Source of the DNA: Ischnura elegans
Lineage: Eukaryota; Arthropoda; Insecta; Odonata; Coenagrionidae
Direction of reading: 5' to 3'
DNA length: 64,000 bases
Assembly (NCBI RefSeq): GCF_921293095.1
Contig: NC_060254.1
Span: 54,916,069-54,980,068 of the forward strand
The translations under genes and the position numbers were made by a program. The notes below the pieces were generated by a model that was not told the DNA's origin, searched no databases, and saw nothing but the letters and a program-made list of their open reading frames with translations. Positions 31,291 through 40,168 of this stretch are shown in pieces. The first letter of the stretch is position 1, and the number at the start of each line of letters is the position of its first letter.

Positions 31291-32164
31291 CGGTTCAGCG
31301 ATCATTTAAAACACACTTTCAATGATAGGGAAAAATGATTGCTTAAGCCATAATTTTTTTCATCACTTGATTATTAGAGACGTCCTTCATTTTTACACGC
31401 TTTTTATTAACTGAATCACACGATCATTTATCACATGCAGGCCCAGTATTCATTTAAGGTATGATTTTCAATGTTAGAGAAAATGATTGCTTAAGCTATC
31501 ATTTTGTGCATAACGTGGTCATTTGAAGCATCCTTCTTTATTTTATTTCACTCTTTTTCTTAACTTGCTTCGTCTGTTTGTCTGTTTCATCGAAGTAATC
31601 TTGTAATTGATTTTAAACCCACTTCCAACTGTCGGATCGGCTTGAAATTTTGCAAACTTGTTTGCTTTTACTGACAATGCAATATTAAAAAATCAGGCAT
31701 TTAGAATGTTTATCCATTGTGCTCTAGTTAATTACTTAAATGTCCATGTGGAATGATAGTTTTAAATTTTCTCTATAGATGGTGTTTATAATAAATTTCT
31801 GGCATAAATTTCTGTAACAGCTCTGGTTTAATCGATTACAAGATGCACCACAAAAAAATAGAAAATAAATTAAATAAATAATACCCTTTTTCCAAAACCG
31901 GTATAAAATACATTAAAAATAAAAAAATAAGCTCATCATCATCCAGAGAATGAAGCGTAATTGTTGATTAGGTTTATATATTAACATTTCGTGCCAATGC
32001 TTTCTTCTGCACTCATTTCTGATAAAAATGATCAGCACCCACAATTTGCTTTTCGAGTGATGAGAAGCTTACCATATTTCACTTGTTAGTGCATTTTTAC
32101 TGTATTTGATAAAGTAAGTTCATTTTAAGTATTTCTTATTTTAATTTTTACTAAGTTTGTTATC
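31291..32164. other. AT-rich, nothing recognised
   Basis: Contains 'gtctgtttgtctgtttcatcg' near 31570, a word often seen in SINE/LINE tails, without further support. Confidence 0.4.
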
Positions 32165-32424
32165 TTAACCCTTAGCCAGTGATGTGAAATATTTGTTACA
32201 CTACCAGTGACGTGCGGTATTGGAGACCGCGATAAATCAAAAATTCATAAAATGTTGCAACGCCATTGTTATTGTTTTGTTTAATTTTTGTTTGAATGCT
32301 TAACTATTCTTAAACTTATATTAAAATTATTACACTCCCAATACGAACCAATTTGTCATTAAAAATTGTGATTTGAAGCAGGCTCAAAAAACTGATGCCC
32401 AAAACACTTGAGTTATAATTATTC
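32165..32424. mobile_element. piggyBac-like MITE, left half
   Basis: Begins TTAACCCTTAGCCAGTGATG. The mirrored end lies at 40489-40509 (CACGTCACCGATAAAGGGTTAA read in two parts: cacgtcaccgataaa, then GGGTTAA). TTAA target sites with CCCT ends are characteristic of piggyBac-type elements. Subterminal 'gtgacgtgcggt.t..gagaccgc' also recurs in the right half. The gypsy-like element has inserted after 32424 with duplication of ATTC. Without the insertion the MITE would be about 600 bp. Confidence 0.7.
32421..32424. repeat. Target site duplication ATTC (left)
   Basis: Matches 40165-40168 directly after the 3' LTR. A 4-bp duplication is usual for this group. Its presence on both sides shows that the deletion in the element is internal, not caused by rearrangement with flanking DNA. 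Confidence 0.9.
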
Positions 32425-32691
32425 TGTCGCGAGGGGTGTTTAGAGAGCACTAACGGGACTCCTAGTGAGATCATCTCGTCCACCAGCGCTCTCATCCCTC
32501 CCTTTCGCATCCCCTCTATGGTAGCAATTCGCCCTTTGGACCTCCGTATTCCTTATAAATACCAGAGGTTCGAATGAAGGGGCAGTCCTCTCCTTGACCT
32601 ATACCTTGCTGGTCTGCGCCCTCGCAAGACCCTCGGTCCCTTCCCTCCAACGCCGGTCTGCGCCCTCGCAAGACCCGCGACTCCTGCACCC
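32425..32691 (+). repeat. 5' LTR, truncated (267 of 633 bp)
   Basis: Identical by eye to 39532-39798, from TGTCGCGAGGGG to 'cctgcaccc'. It contains the TATA box and two of the 44-45-bp tandem units. At 32692 LTR sequence gives way to pol sequence. The U3 promoter is preserved, but everything needed for minus-strand priming is gone. Confidence 0.93.
32554..32561 (+). promoter_or_regulatory. TATA box of the 5' LTR
   Basis: TATAAATA lies 129 bases from the LTR start, at the same offset as in the 3' LTR (39661-39668). A transcript would start roughly 25-35 bases downstream, inside the LTR. Confidence 0.7.
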
Positions 32692-32700
32692 AGTAACGAT

Positions 32701-35700
32701 TTGATTTCCTTCGAAAACGAGTTTCCTTCAGAAGTGACAGAGACAGCAATATCTAATGATACCAAACGCTTCGATTTTGATTTCATTTCTTTCGAAGACG
32801 GGCCGATATCCACTCGCAATGAAAGTCATGAGCTTGAGTACTTGCCCTTAACAGATCCAACAATTTTTGCTGACGAAGAAAATTTCAATGCAATTAGTCT
32901 CGTAGAAGAGAGCTCAAAGAATCAAGATACTGTAATTATGACACAAGGGGATGGATTTTACGAAGTAGAGGCCATATCGGTAAAGGACGAGGATAAGGAA
33001 GGTGAAGAGACAGGCGATGTTAAAGCTAGGCCATTGGAGACCCATGAATCTGTGAAATTAAGTGATTGTTTAGGTAATATGGATTCCAATAATGCTTCGA
33101 GCCAGAACGTAGTCTCATTACCAGAGAAAGACTTTTCCTGCGAAGAAAATGCCTTTGAAAAAATACGAGTTGAAGAATGTACTAATGTTCCCCCTTTGTC
33201 AATAGTTGCATCTTGGGCTAAGAGCGATAAACTAATCGGTGAAGAAATTCTTGTGGAAGGTAGTAGCGGTCATATCGACTTATTGCCAGTAATAGCTAAA
33301 GTATCTGAAGAGGGATTAGTTCCGATTTTGCTCTACAACGTTGAACATTGCAATAAAATCTTGAAGAAAGGGTCTAATATCGAGGCAAAACGGTTCTCTC
33401 ATGATTCCATGGCTCCCTGCATAAGCGACATTCATACCGATGTCTTTTGGCCAAAAAATCAGAAGACTAAAGAAACTCTCGTTTCCCTATTTGATTTCAC
33501 TGACGTGCCAATGGAAGCGCTAGAATCATTGAAGGATCTGATCACGGAATTTTCCGATATCTTCTCTCATGGAAATAATTCCCTTGGATGCACTAATATT
33601 GTTAAGCATTCTATTGATGTAGAAGGGGCTAGGCCAATAAAGAAACCGCCATATCGCGTTCCTCATGCTCAAAGGACTGCTTTAGATAATTCTATCAAGG
33701 AAATGCTAGAAAAAGGAGTAATTTCCCCGTCAACTAGCCCTTGGTCAGCGCCACTAATTCTAGTAAAAAAGAAAACGCGAGAAGGTGAGCCTGTCCAATA
33801 CCGTCCATGTATCGACTATAGAGCCTTGAATAATGTGACTAAAAAGGAAGTATTCCCATTACCTAATATAGAGGAGACTTTCGATCAGCTTGGCGGTTCG
33901 CGTTATTTTTCGGTTATGGATTTATGTAGCGGATACTGGCAGGTAGAAATGGAGGAAAACAGCAAGGAATATACTGCATTCAGCACGTCACAAGGTCACT
34001 TTCAATGTAACCGAATGAGCTTTGGTTTGGCCAATGCGCCTTCAACCTTCATGAGACTAATGAATAAAGTGCTTGATGGGATGTTAATGAACGGGTGTGT
34101 GTGCTACCTCGACGACATTCTAAGATATGATTCAACTTGGGAAGAACATATAACGGGCCTGCGCGAGATATTTTGCAGATTGCGAAGGGCTAACTTGAAA
34201 ATAAAACCACAAAAATGTTCCTTTTTTCGAAAAAGATTAAAATTCCTAGGTCACGTTCTCTCTGACAATGGATTCCAACCCGATGAGGAAAAAATAGAGT
34301 CAATTAAGGATTTTCCTACGCCAAAAAGCGTGCGTGCACTTCAGTCCTTCTTGGGGCTTGTCGGTTATTACAGGAAATTTATTCCTAATTTTGCCAAGAT
34401 TTCTAGTCCTCTCACAAAGCTGATCCATAAAGATGCACAATTTGAATGGGAAAATGACCAACAGAAGGCTTTTGAATTTTTACGACAGTGTCTCAGCTCG
34501 CAACCCCTCTTGAAGTTTCCTGATTTTTCGAAATCATTTAGCCTCACCACAGATGCGTCAAGTTGTGCTCTAGGTGGTGTGTTATCTCAGGATTTTGGAG
34601 ATGGCGACCACCCAGTAGCGTATGCCAGCCGCCAATTGCATAAAGCGGAGAAATCATATTCTGCTACCGAATTAGAGTGCTTAGCGACTGTGGAAATGGT
34701 GAAAAAATTTCGTGTATATCTGCTTGGTAGACATTTTACACTTTTCACAGATCACAAACCGCTTAAATGGCTGCTATCGCTTAAGGAACCAAAACCAAGG
34801 CTAGCAAGATGGGTTATGGAATTGAGTGAGTACTCCTTTGATGTCAGATATCGCCCAGGAAAAGAGATCTCTCATTGTGACGCACTCTCAAGAATCCCTA
34901 TCTCAATTAACTCGATTGACACACAAGAGTTTGACCCTGTTTGGGATAAAGACAGAATAGTTAAAGAACAATCAAGATGTGCAGAACTTGAAAATTTTCA
35001 CGATCTCGCAAAACAACATGATCCTAGCTTCTTCTATGATGAATGCGGAGTCTTATATAAGGTAAATATCACATTATTAGGGCCGCAACCTGTTATCTGC
35101 GCACCGCGGTCAATGAGGAACCATATCTTAGAACGTTGTCATGATATACCACTCGCGGGACATTGCGGATTTGAAAAAACCTTGAACATCGTGCAAAGGC
35201 ATTTTTACTGGCCTCAATGCTATTCTGACACCCGCTTTTACGTTCAAAAATGCTTAGAGTGTGCAAGGCGTAAAGCAAAATTACCCAAAATTCCCATTCA
35301 ACCAGTTTCTGAAGCCTCATATCCTTGGGAAAAGCTAGCATTGGACATAGTTGGTCCTCTTCCCCTTTCCAAGAATGGCAATAAGTACATACTAACGTGT
35401 CAAGATTATTTCACTCGCTATCCTGAGGCTGTAGCAATAAAAGACCAGACAGCACTAACAGTTGCGCGTGCATTTGTCGAGAATATTGTATGTCGTCACG
35501 GTGCCCCTAAGTATTTGCTCACGGATAGAGGCGCTAATTTCACGTCCAATCTAATGAAGAATATTTGCCAAATTTTAAGGGTATCATCCATATTCACATC
35601 GCCCTACAACCCATCTGCAAACGGTAGGTTGGAGAGAGCACATCAGTCCTTTGCTAATGTTATTTCTCACTATGTAGCGCAGGATCACAGAGACTGGGAC

Positions 35701-37086
35701 GAGCACTTGAACTTCGCCTTGTTTGTGTACCGCAATACAAAACATAGAATCACTGGCTACAGCCCCGCATACTTAATGTATGGGCGTGAATTAAGTCTAC
35801 CGTGGGAAGCTGATATTTCGCCTAAACAATCCGAACCGAGAGACAGAGCAAGCTATGAACAGGAACTCCTTTATCGCTTGAAAATGGCCCATGACCAAGC
35901 AGCAGAATTCAATAGACAGAATACGGAGAATGAACATGCCCGCAATAACAAAGGGTTATCTCTACCTCAAGTGGAGATAGGACAATTGGTCCTCTTGCGA
36001 AACTTGGCCCCCTCCCCAGGTCGGTCTCGGAAGCTTTTGCCTAGATGGATCGGTCCATACAAAGTACTCCGCGTCCGAAGTCCCGTTACTCTGGAAATCG
36101 AGTGCCTACAGAATGGACGGAGGTTTATCGCTCACTTGCGAAACATCTTACCACTGCCACCAGACCCGGAACCTATCCAGCAACCCACCTTCCTCACCAA
36201 ACCCTCTCCTACTGCCACAGATAATTCCCATTCCGATCCCGAAACGAGTGTTGATACGCCAACGGAATCAACCCATTCACCGGAGCTGAGTTCCTCTCCT
36301 ACTTGGGTTCCGGACCTGCTGACGCCCGAATCATCTTTACCAGCCCCGCAGTTGAGATCTCCTTCCACGCCCCGGCACGAGTACGATCTCCGCCCTCTAC
36401 CTGGACGAGTTTTACGAAAGAACCTTCCCACAATGTCACCCGCAACACAATGCGGGCGTAGCGGGAACCAAAGGAGTGGATTGGAGACAGAAAGTTCTAC
36501 TCGACGAGGCGACTCTGTCACATTGGAGCGGCCTCTCACACCAGGGTGGAGCTTGGAGATGCCCATTGGATCAATAGCTGTGGACGATAAACCACATCCG
36601 GGAGCGATCGAGATGGACTGGTGGCGAGACCTACTCGCCCACGATCGTTCGCAGAGCATCGAGGAGCAGAGCAGAGCCGTAGGCACACCTTGGGAAGATG
36701 ACGGCCCTCCGGCTACACCCGAACGCCCTGTTACCCCCGGACTAGAAGAGGAGATCCCCGTCGCCACTTCCGCCGGAGGATGGAGCATAAGACCGAGCAG
36801 TCCACCGAGAGGTGAGGGAAACGAAATTCTACGCCCCTCACCCCCATCTCCTCCACCAAAAGACACTTCCATACGTCCCTCCCTTGTTACAGGCCTCATA
36901 TCCCTCCGTAAGTGGGCAACACCAAATCTTCATTCCATCAATCTCTCGTCCTCAACTATTACTCCCGCTATGCAAAAACGACATACTACATCAAACTCAC
37001 ATAAAAAACACAACCAACAAAGGCGCATTATAAACAATAAACGGAAAAGAGAGCTAAGGAAGGCGAAACTTAGTCACTGCACCTGA
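32701..37086 (+). CDS. pol: Pol polyprotein (RT, RNase H, integrase), N terminus deleted
   Basis: A 1461-codon frame. It is open back to 32578 inside the 5' LTR without an ATG; codon 1 as listed is TTG, and the first in-frame ATG is codon 80 (32938). Residues 1-180 are acidic linker; 185-240 resemble the segment that follows protease in gypsy Pol, but no protease active site is present. RT: Asp407 (VMDLCSGYWQ) and Y469-L-D-D472. RNase H: Asp618, Glu657, Asp684 and Asp727 (HCDALSR). Integrase: zinc ligands H814, H821, C851, C854; catalytic D882, D942, E978 with exactly 35 residues between the last two; GPY/F-type RWIGPYKV at 1115-1122. A Pro/Ser-rich tail of about 320 residues ends in a basic stretch. 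The function is reverse transcription and integration of the element. All visible catalytic residues are intact. Loss of Gag and protease comes from the 5' deletion. A 255-codon antisense frame over the tail is a shadow. Confidence 0.95.
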   Translation: MISFENEFPSEVTETAISNDTKRFDFDFISFEDGPISTRNESHELEYLPLTDPTIFADEENFNAISLVEESSKNQDTVIMTQGDGFYEVEAISVKDEDKEGEETGDVKARPLETHESVKLSDCLGNMDSNNASSQNVVSLPEKDFSCEENAFEKIRVEECTNVPPLSIVASWAKSDKLIGEEILVEGSSGHIDLLPVIAKVSEEGLVPILLYNVEHCNKILKKGSNIEAKRFSHDSMAPCISDIHTDVFWPKNQKTKETLVSLFDFTDVPMEALESLKDLITEFSDIFSHGNNSLGCTNIVKHSIDVEGARPIKKPPYRVPHAQRTALDNSIKEMLEKGVISPSTSPWSAPLILVKKKTREGEPVQYRPCIDYRALNNVTKKEVFPLPNIEETFDQLGGSRYFSVMDLCSGYWQVEMEENSKEYTAFSTSQGHFQCNRMSFGLANAPSTFMRLMNKVLDGMLMNGCVCYLDDILRYDSTWEEHITGLREIFCRLRRANLKIKPQKCSFFRKRLKFLGHVLSDNGFQPDEEKIESIKDFPTPKSVRALQSFLGLVGYYRKFIPNFAKISSPLTKLIHKDAQFEWENDQQKAFEFLRQCLSSQPLLKFPDFSKSFSLTTDASSCALGGVLSQDFGDGDHPVAYASRQLHKAEKSYSATELECLATVEMVKKFRVYLLGRHFTLFTDHKPLKWLLSLKEPKPRLARWVMELSEYSFDVRYRPGKEISHCDALSRIPISINSIDTQEFDPVWDKDRIVKEQSRCAELENFHDLAKQHDPSFFYDECGVLYKVNITLLGPQPVICAPRSMRNHILERCHDIPLAGHCGFEKTLNIVQRHFYWPQCYSDTRFYVQKCLECARRKAKLPKIPIQPVSEASYPWEKLALDIVGPLPLSKNGNKYILTCQDYFTRYPEAVAIKDQTALTVARAFVENIVCRHGAPKYLLTDRGANFTSNLMKNICQILRVSSIFTSPYNPSANGRLERAHQSFANVISHYVAQDHRDWDEHLNFALFVYRNTKHRITGYSPAYLMYGRELSLPWEADISPKQSEPRDRASYEQELLYRLKMAHDQAAEFNRQNTENEHARNNKGLSLPQVEIGQLVLLRNLAPSPGRSRKLLPRWIGPYKVLRVRSPVTLEIECLQNGRRFIAHLRNILPLPPDPEPIQQPTFLTKPSPTATDNSHSDPETSVDTPTESTHSPELSSSPTWVPDLLTPESSLPAPQLRSPSTPRHEYDLRPLPGRVLRKNLPTMSPATQCGRSGNQRSGLETESSTRRGDSVTLERPLTPGWSLEMPIGSIAVDDKPHPGAIEMDWWRDLLAHDRSQSIEEQSRAVGTPWEDDGPPATPERPVTPGLEEEIPVATSAGGWSIRPSSPPRGEGNEILRPSPPSPPPKDTSIRPSLVTGLISLRKWATPNLHSINLSSSTITPAMQKRHTTSNSHKKHNQQRRIINNKRKRELRKAKLSHCT

Positions 37087-37193
37087 GATAGCTTCCGTTC
37101 CTACAGAAAAAAAAGCCATGACAGGGATGATAATTTTCCACTCACACCTACTTTTTCTCTGGCATTAAAAAAAAAAAAAATCCTGTCCATTTC

Positions 37194-37195
37194 AG
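37194..37195 (+). promoter_or_regulatory. Putative 3' splice site for env mRNA
   Basis: A pyrimidine-rich 'tcctgtccatttcag' ends in AG 13 bases before the env ATG. In gypsy-type errantiviruses env is made from a spliced subgenomic RNA, and this acceptor is correctly placed. The matching donor would normally be in the leader or gag region, which is deleted here. The role is inferred. Confidence 0.6.
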
Positions 37196-37208
37196 ACATC
37201 CAGCGAAC

Positions 37209-39065
37209 ATGATGTGGTGGACCTGTCTTCCTATCATCGCCCTTCTACCCCCTTGCCTCCTTGGAATCCTTTTTATTCCCCATGATGCAGTCATCCTCAC
37301 CTCAGGGGAATGGATAGTGCACCTTGACCTGCACGATCAATTATTTCAAAGTGCACTGACGGATGTGAAAGGCCAAATAAGCCGTTTTAAAGAATTAACA
37401 ACGACGACAATGGCAACTGCCAATAATAGCCCCGCCGTTAAAAAAATCGCGTACGAGTATTCAGCCTCCATGAGTCGTACGGCCGCTAATTTACAGACAG
37501 ATTTTGACTCTCTATTTGTCACTTCATCCAAACGCTCACAGAGAGGACTTCTGAATGCCATTGGGTATGGTCTTCATTACTTAGCTGGTACGGCCACAGA
37601 CGATCAGATTAAGGCAGTAAGAGGGGAGATATCAGCACTTGCGAAACGCTCAGAAGCGATTGAACAAAATAGCTTCACTTTCCTCTCAAACGTATCCGAT
37701 ACATTAAAGCGTCACGACAAAATGTTGTCTCAAACTTCTAAGGCCCTTCAGGCATTTCAAAATATTATAAACGCCACAGAAAGTAACCTCGCTCACCAAG
37801 CTGCCAGTGACTTTGCTCTTGTTAATTTATTGTCTTCTATCCACACCAGCTATGTAGTAATTACGCAGCATTTAGTAGAGCTGGAACGAGCTCTTTCGCT
37901 CATACGGACAACCGTTATGATTGCAGAGTTGGGTAAATTGCAACCCACAATCCTCGCCCCTTCTCACCTGAAAAAGGTTATTGAAACCGCACAACTCCAG
38001 TTGGCACCTGGCTACAAATTTGCACTTTACAAAGGCTCATCAGTACTGCCCATGTACAGCATTGCACGAGTTCGCATGCTCAGGCATGCTAGTGCTATTA
38101 TGCTGTTGGTAGTACTCCCGCTATGTCGAACCAATGGAGAATTTAAGGTGTTCAAGGCTCATCCCTTCCCAGTGGGAATGCCTAACGGACAACCTGCTGT
38201 TGTCTTATCACCAGACGCCATGTACCTGGCGGTGACAGAAAACCACGATGGGTTTATCCTCCTTCCGCCGGATTATGGAGATGATTGTGTCACTGGCGAT
38301 GTGAGAGTGTGCCTTCCATCCTATCCCATCCTAAGCAACTTATCCGACTCATGCAACATAGCGGCATTTTTAAACAATAGTGTTTCTATAAAATCTTACT
38401 GTGAAGTGCACTTAAGGAGCACACCGTTTGCTGTGTATATCAAGGGAGAGATCGCAGGTCAATGGCTGTTTAGCGTGAGTAGGGAGCTTCTTCTGAATGT
38501 TTCGTGTCCTCGGAAACAATTTCAATCGTTGTTAAGGGGGCATGGAAGTTTCATTCTCCCCTTTGGCTGTTTCGCGAGTGACGGGATATCTCGACTAGAA
38601 GGAAGTGGCATCAGCTATTCCAGCAATTCCACCATTCCATTAGATATAGTATTTGCACCGATTCCGAGGTTCCCACCAGATTTATCGACATTTAACCAAA
38701 TATACCATTCCTTGGGAGTTAGTCAAAACATTAATAAAATACTTGGTTCTATCAAAAATCTTAACACCCATGAAGTACCATCCATACCCATGGCAGAAGT
38801 TACTCGACATTTTAAAACACTCGAACCGTTAGAAAACAATGTAAGGTTAATTAGTTATACAGGAGTACCTGCACTAGCCCTTTTGGCCTTGACCCTACTA
38901 TGTGTAGGCTACATTTTCTGCCGAAAACGAAGAGGACAGGGGCAGAAACCTTCAAGGGAGACTCTGGACCACCCCACCATCAATGTGTATAACGTCTCAC
39001 AATCTGCATCAACAACACCACCCCCCTTGTTTCCGGTATATCGCCCAACTGAACATGTGTACTAG
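37209..39065 (+). CDS. env: Env, baculovirus F-like fusion glycoprotein
   Basis: A 618-codon frame starting at an ATG 122 bases after the pol stop. A hydrophobic signal peptide covers about residues 3-22. An Arg-x-x-Arg furin-type site ends at residue 112, followed by a Gly/Ala/Leu-rich segment from 113 that fits a fusion peptide. Residues 130-200 look like a heptad-repeat coiled coil. The extracellular part has scattered cysteines and several N-x-S/T sites. A transmembrane segment spans about 553-571, followed by a basic RKRR stop-transfer and a cytoplasmic tail of about 45 residues. This is the layout of class I F-like envelope proteins carried by insect errantiviruses, which mediate membrane fusion. 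A second hydrophobic run near 290-300 is notable. The frame is complete and uninterrupted, so the protein could be made if spliced or otherwise translated; no expression can be inferred. Confidence 0.92.
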   Translation: MMWWTCLPIIALLPPCLLGILFIPHDAVILTSGEWIVHLDLHDQLFQSALTDVKGQISRFKELTTTTMATANNSPAVKKIAYEYSASMSRTAANLQTDFDSLFVTSSKRSQRGLLNAIGYGLHYLAGTATDDQIKAVRGEISALAKRSEAIEQNSFTFLSNVSDTLKRHDKMLSQTSKALQAFQNIINATESNLAHQAASDFALVNLLSSIHTSYVVITQHLVELERALSLIRTTVMIAELGKLQPTILAPSHLKKVIETAQLQLAPGYKFALYKGSSVLPMYSIARVRMLRHASAIMLLVVLPLCRTNGEFKVFKAHPFPVGMPNGQPAVVLSPDAMYLAVTENHDGFILLPPDYGDDCVTGDVRVCLPSYPILSNLSDSCNIAAFLNNSVSIKSYCEVHLRSTPFAVYIKGEIAGQWLFSVSRELLLNVSCPRKQFQSLLRGHGSFILPFGCFASDGISRLEGSGISYSSNSTIPLDIVFAPIPRFPPDLSTFNQIYHSLGVSQNINKILGSIKNLNTHEVPSIPMAEVTRHFKTLEPLENNVRLISYTGVPALALLALTLLCVGYIFCRKRRGQGQKPSRETLDHPTINVYNVSQSASTTPPPLFPVYRPTEHVY

Positions 39066-39531
39066 TGTGTCAGTGCAATGGTTAACTTATGAATGATGTC
39101 GTAGACTAGGTATGTGAAATTAGGTGTGAGCCAACGTGACGAGAACGCTGTATCATGTCATAGTGCTAGCAGTGAAAAAAATACAGTGTTAAACCGGTTA
39201 CAGTGAAATCAAAGAAGTGTTGAGATGCATAATTTAGCGTATATACCAATATTCGCGAAAACAAAGACTTTTAATTGTGGCTAATATTATATCCATCTCT
39301 CATTTGTGTTTGCAAGAAAAGGGGTAAGAAAAAAAATCCATTCAAAACTTTTGGGATTAGTTTATATGGAACTTATAATTGCTATTGTATAGTGTATGTT
39401 TATATTATTCCCTGTGTTCATTTTTTTTCTCAGTGTGATATATCATATCATCATGTTTCTATTATGCAATTGTTACTGAGCACGGCGCGGCGGAAATTAC
39501 GTACCCAGGGGCTTAGCTGCCGACGGGGTGA
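39066..39531 (+). other. Untranslated segment between env and 3' LTR
   Basis: 466 bp, AT-rich with A runs near 39330. A 91-codon frame (39275-39550) runs into the LTR and has no domain. The last ten bases before the LTR are G-rich and may act as the polypurine tract. Confidence 0.6.
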
Positions 39532-39660
39532 TGTCGCGAGGGGTGTTTAGAGAGCACTAACGGGACTCCTAGTGAGATCATCTCGTCCACCAGCGCTCTC
39601 ATCCCTCCCTTTCGCATCCCCTCTATGGTAGCAATTCGCCCTTTGGACCTCCGTATTCCT

Positions 39661-39668
39661 TATAAATA
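39661..39668 (+). promoter_or_regulatory. TATA box of the 3' LTR
   Basis: TATAAATA at LTR position 130, identical to the 5' LTR. It could drive transcription into the flanking MITE and beyond. Confidence 0.65.
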
Positions 39669-39717
39669 CCAGAGGTTCGAATGAAGGGGCAGTCCTCTCC
39701 TTGACCTATACCTTGCT

Positions 39718-40062
39718 GGTCTGCGCCCTCGCAAGACCCTCGGTCCCTTCCCTCCAACGCCGGTCTGCGCCCTCGCAAGACCCGCGACTCCTGCACCCCC
39801 AACGCCGGTCTGCGCCCTCGCAAGACCCGCGACTCCTTCCCCCCAACGCCGGTCTGCGCCCTCGCAAGACCCGCGACTCCTTCCCTCCAACGCCGGTCTG
39901 CGCCCTCGCAAGACCCGCGACTCCTGCACCTCCAACGCCGGTCTGCGCCCTCGCAAGACCCGCGACTCCTGCACCTCCAACGCCGGTCTGCGCCCTCGCA
40001 AGACCCGCGACTCCTGCACCTCCAACGCCGGTCTGCGCCCTCGCAAGACCCGCGACTCCTCC
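39718..40062 (+). repeat. Tandem array within the LTR (8 units of 44-45 bp)
   Basis: Each unit starts 'ggtctgcgccctcgcaagac' at 39718, 39762, 39807, 39851, 39895, 39940, 39985 and 40030. The linkers vary slightly ('tgcacctcc', 'ttccctcc', 'tgcaccccc'). The 5' LTR remnant retains only the first two units (32611, 32655). The array is GC-rich and lies downstream of the TATA box, so it would be transcribed. Confidence 0.95.
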
Positions 40063-40106
40063 ATTCCTCGCTACTTCCGCCGTGCTCAAATGTACGTATA
40101 ATATAT

Positions 40107-40112
40107 AATAAA
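40107..40112 (+). promoter_or_regulatory. Polyadenylation signal in the 3' LTR
   Basis: AATAAA followed within about 55 bases by the LTR end. It is placed as expected for the end of the R region. Confidence 0.65.
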
Positions 40113-40164
40113 TATCGGCCAACCAACCACTTACTTTTATTCCTCCCTTAATGTCACGACGACA

Positions 40165-40168
40165 ATTC
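40165..40168. repeat. Target site duplication ATTC (right)
   Basis: Matches 32421-32424. Confidence 0.9.

Larger units (their letters stand above)
32425..40164 (+). mobile_element. Ty3/gypsy errantivirus-like element with env, 5'-deleted
   Basis: Order: partial 5' LTR (32425-32691), pol (to 37086), env (37209-39065), 466-bp untranslated segment, complete 3' LTR (39532-40164), flanked by ATTC duplications. LTR ends are TG...CA. pol carries RT, RNase H and a DD35E integrase; env resembles the baculovirus F-like envelope proteins of insect errantiviruses. Missing: LTR bases after 267, primer-binding site, gag and protease. pol and env have no in-frame stop, and the two LTR portions are identical over 267 bp, so the insertion is young. 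The weakly purine-rich 'gacggggtga' before the 3' LTR could be the polypurine tract. As it stands the copy cannot complete a cycle alone; other copies could supply Gag. Confidence 0.95.
39532..40164 (+). repeat. 3' LTR, complete (633 bp)
   Basis: TG...CA ends (TGTCGCGAGG ... CACGACGACA), TATA box at 39661-39668, eight tandem units at 39718-40062 and an AATAAA polyadenylation signal at 40107-40112. It is followed by the target duplication ATTC (40165-40168). Frames of 134-167 codons on both strands come from the tandem units and are not genes. Confidence 0.95.

Noticed and set aside
36132..36899. 255-codon open frame on the minus strand
   Set aside because: It lies opposite the Pro/Ser-rich Pol tail, whose composition suppresses antisense stops. 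No domain or start context supports it.
39718..40062. Possible CRISPR-like array (regular repeats)
   Set aside because: The units are contiguous with only tiny linkers, lie inside an LTR, and the genome is eukaryotic. There are no unique spacers.
39623..40126. Four overlapping frames of 134-167 codons on both strands with repeated peptides
   Set aside because: They are translations of the LTR tandem units. The unit lengths of 44-45 bp and GC richness create the open frames.
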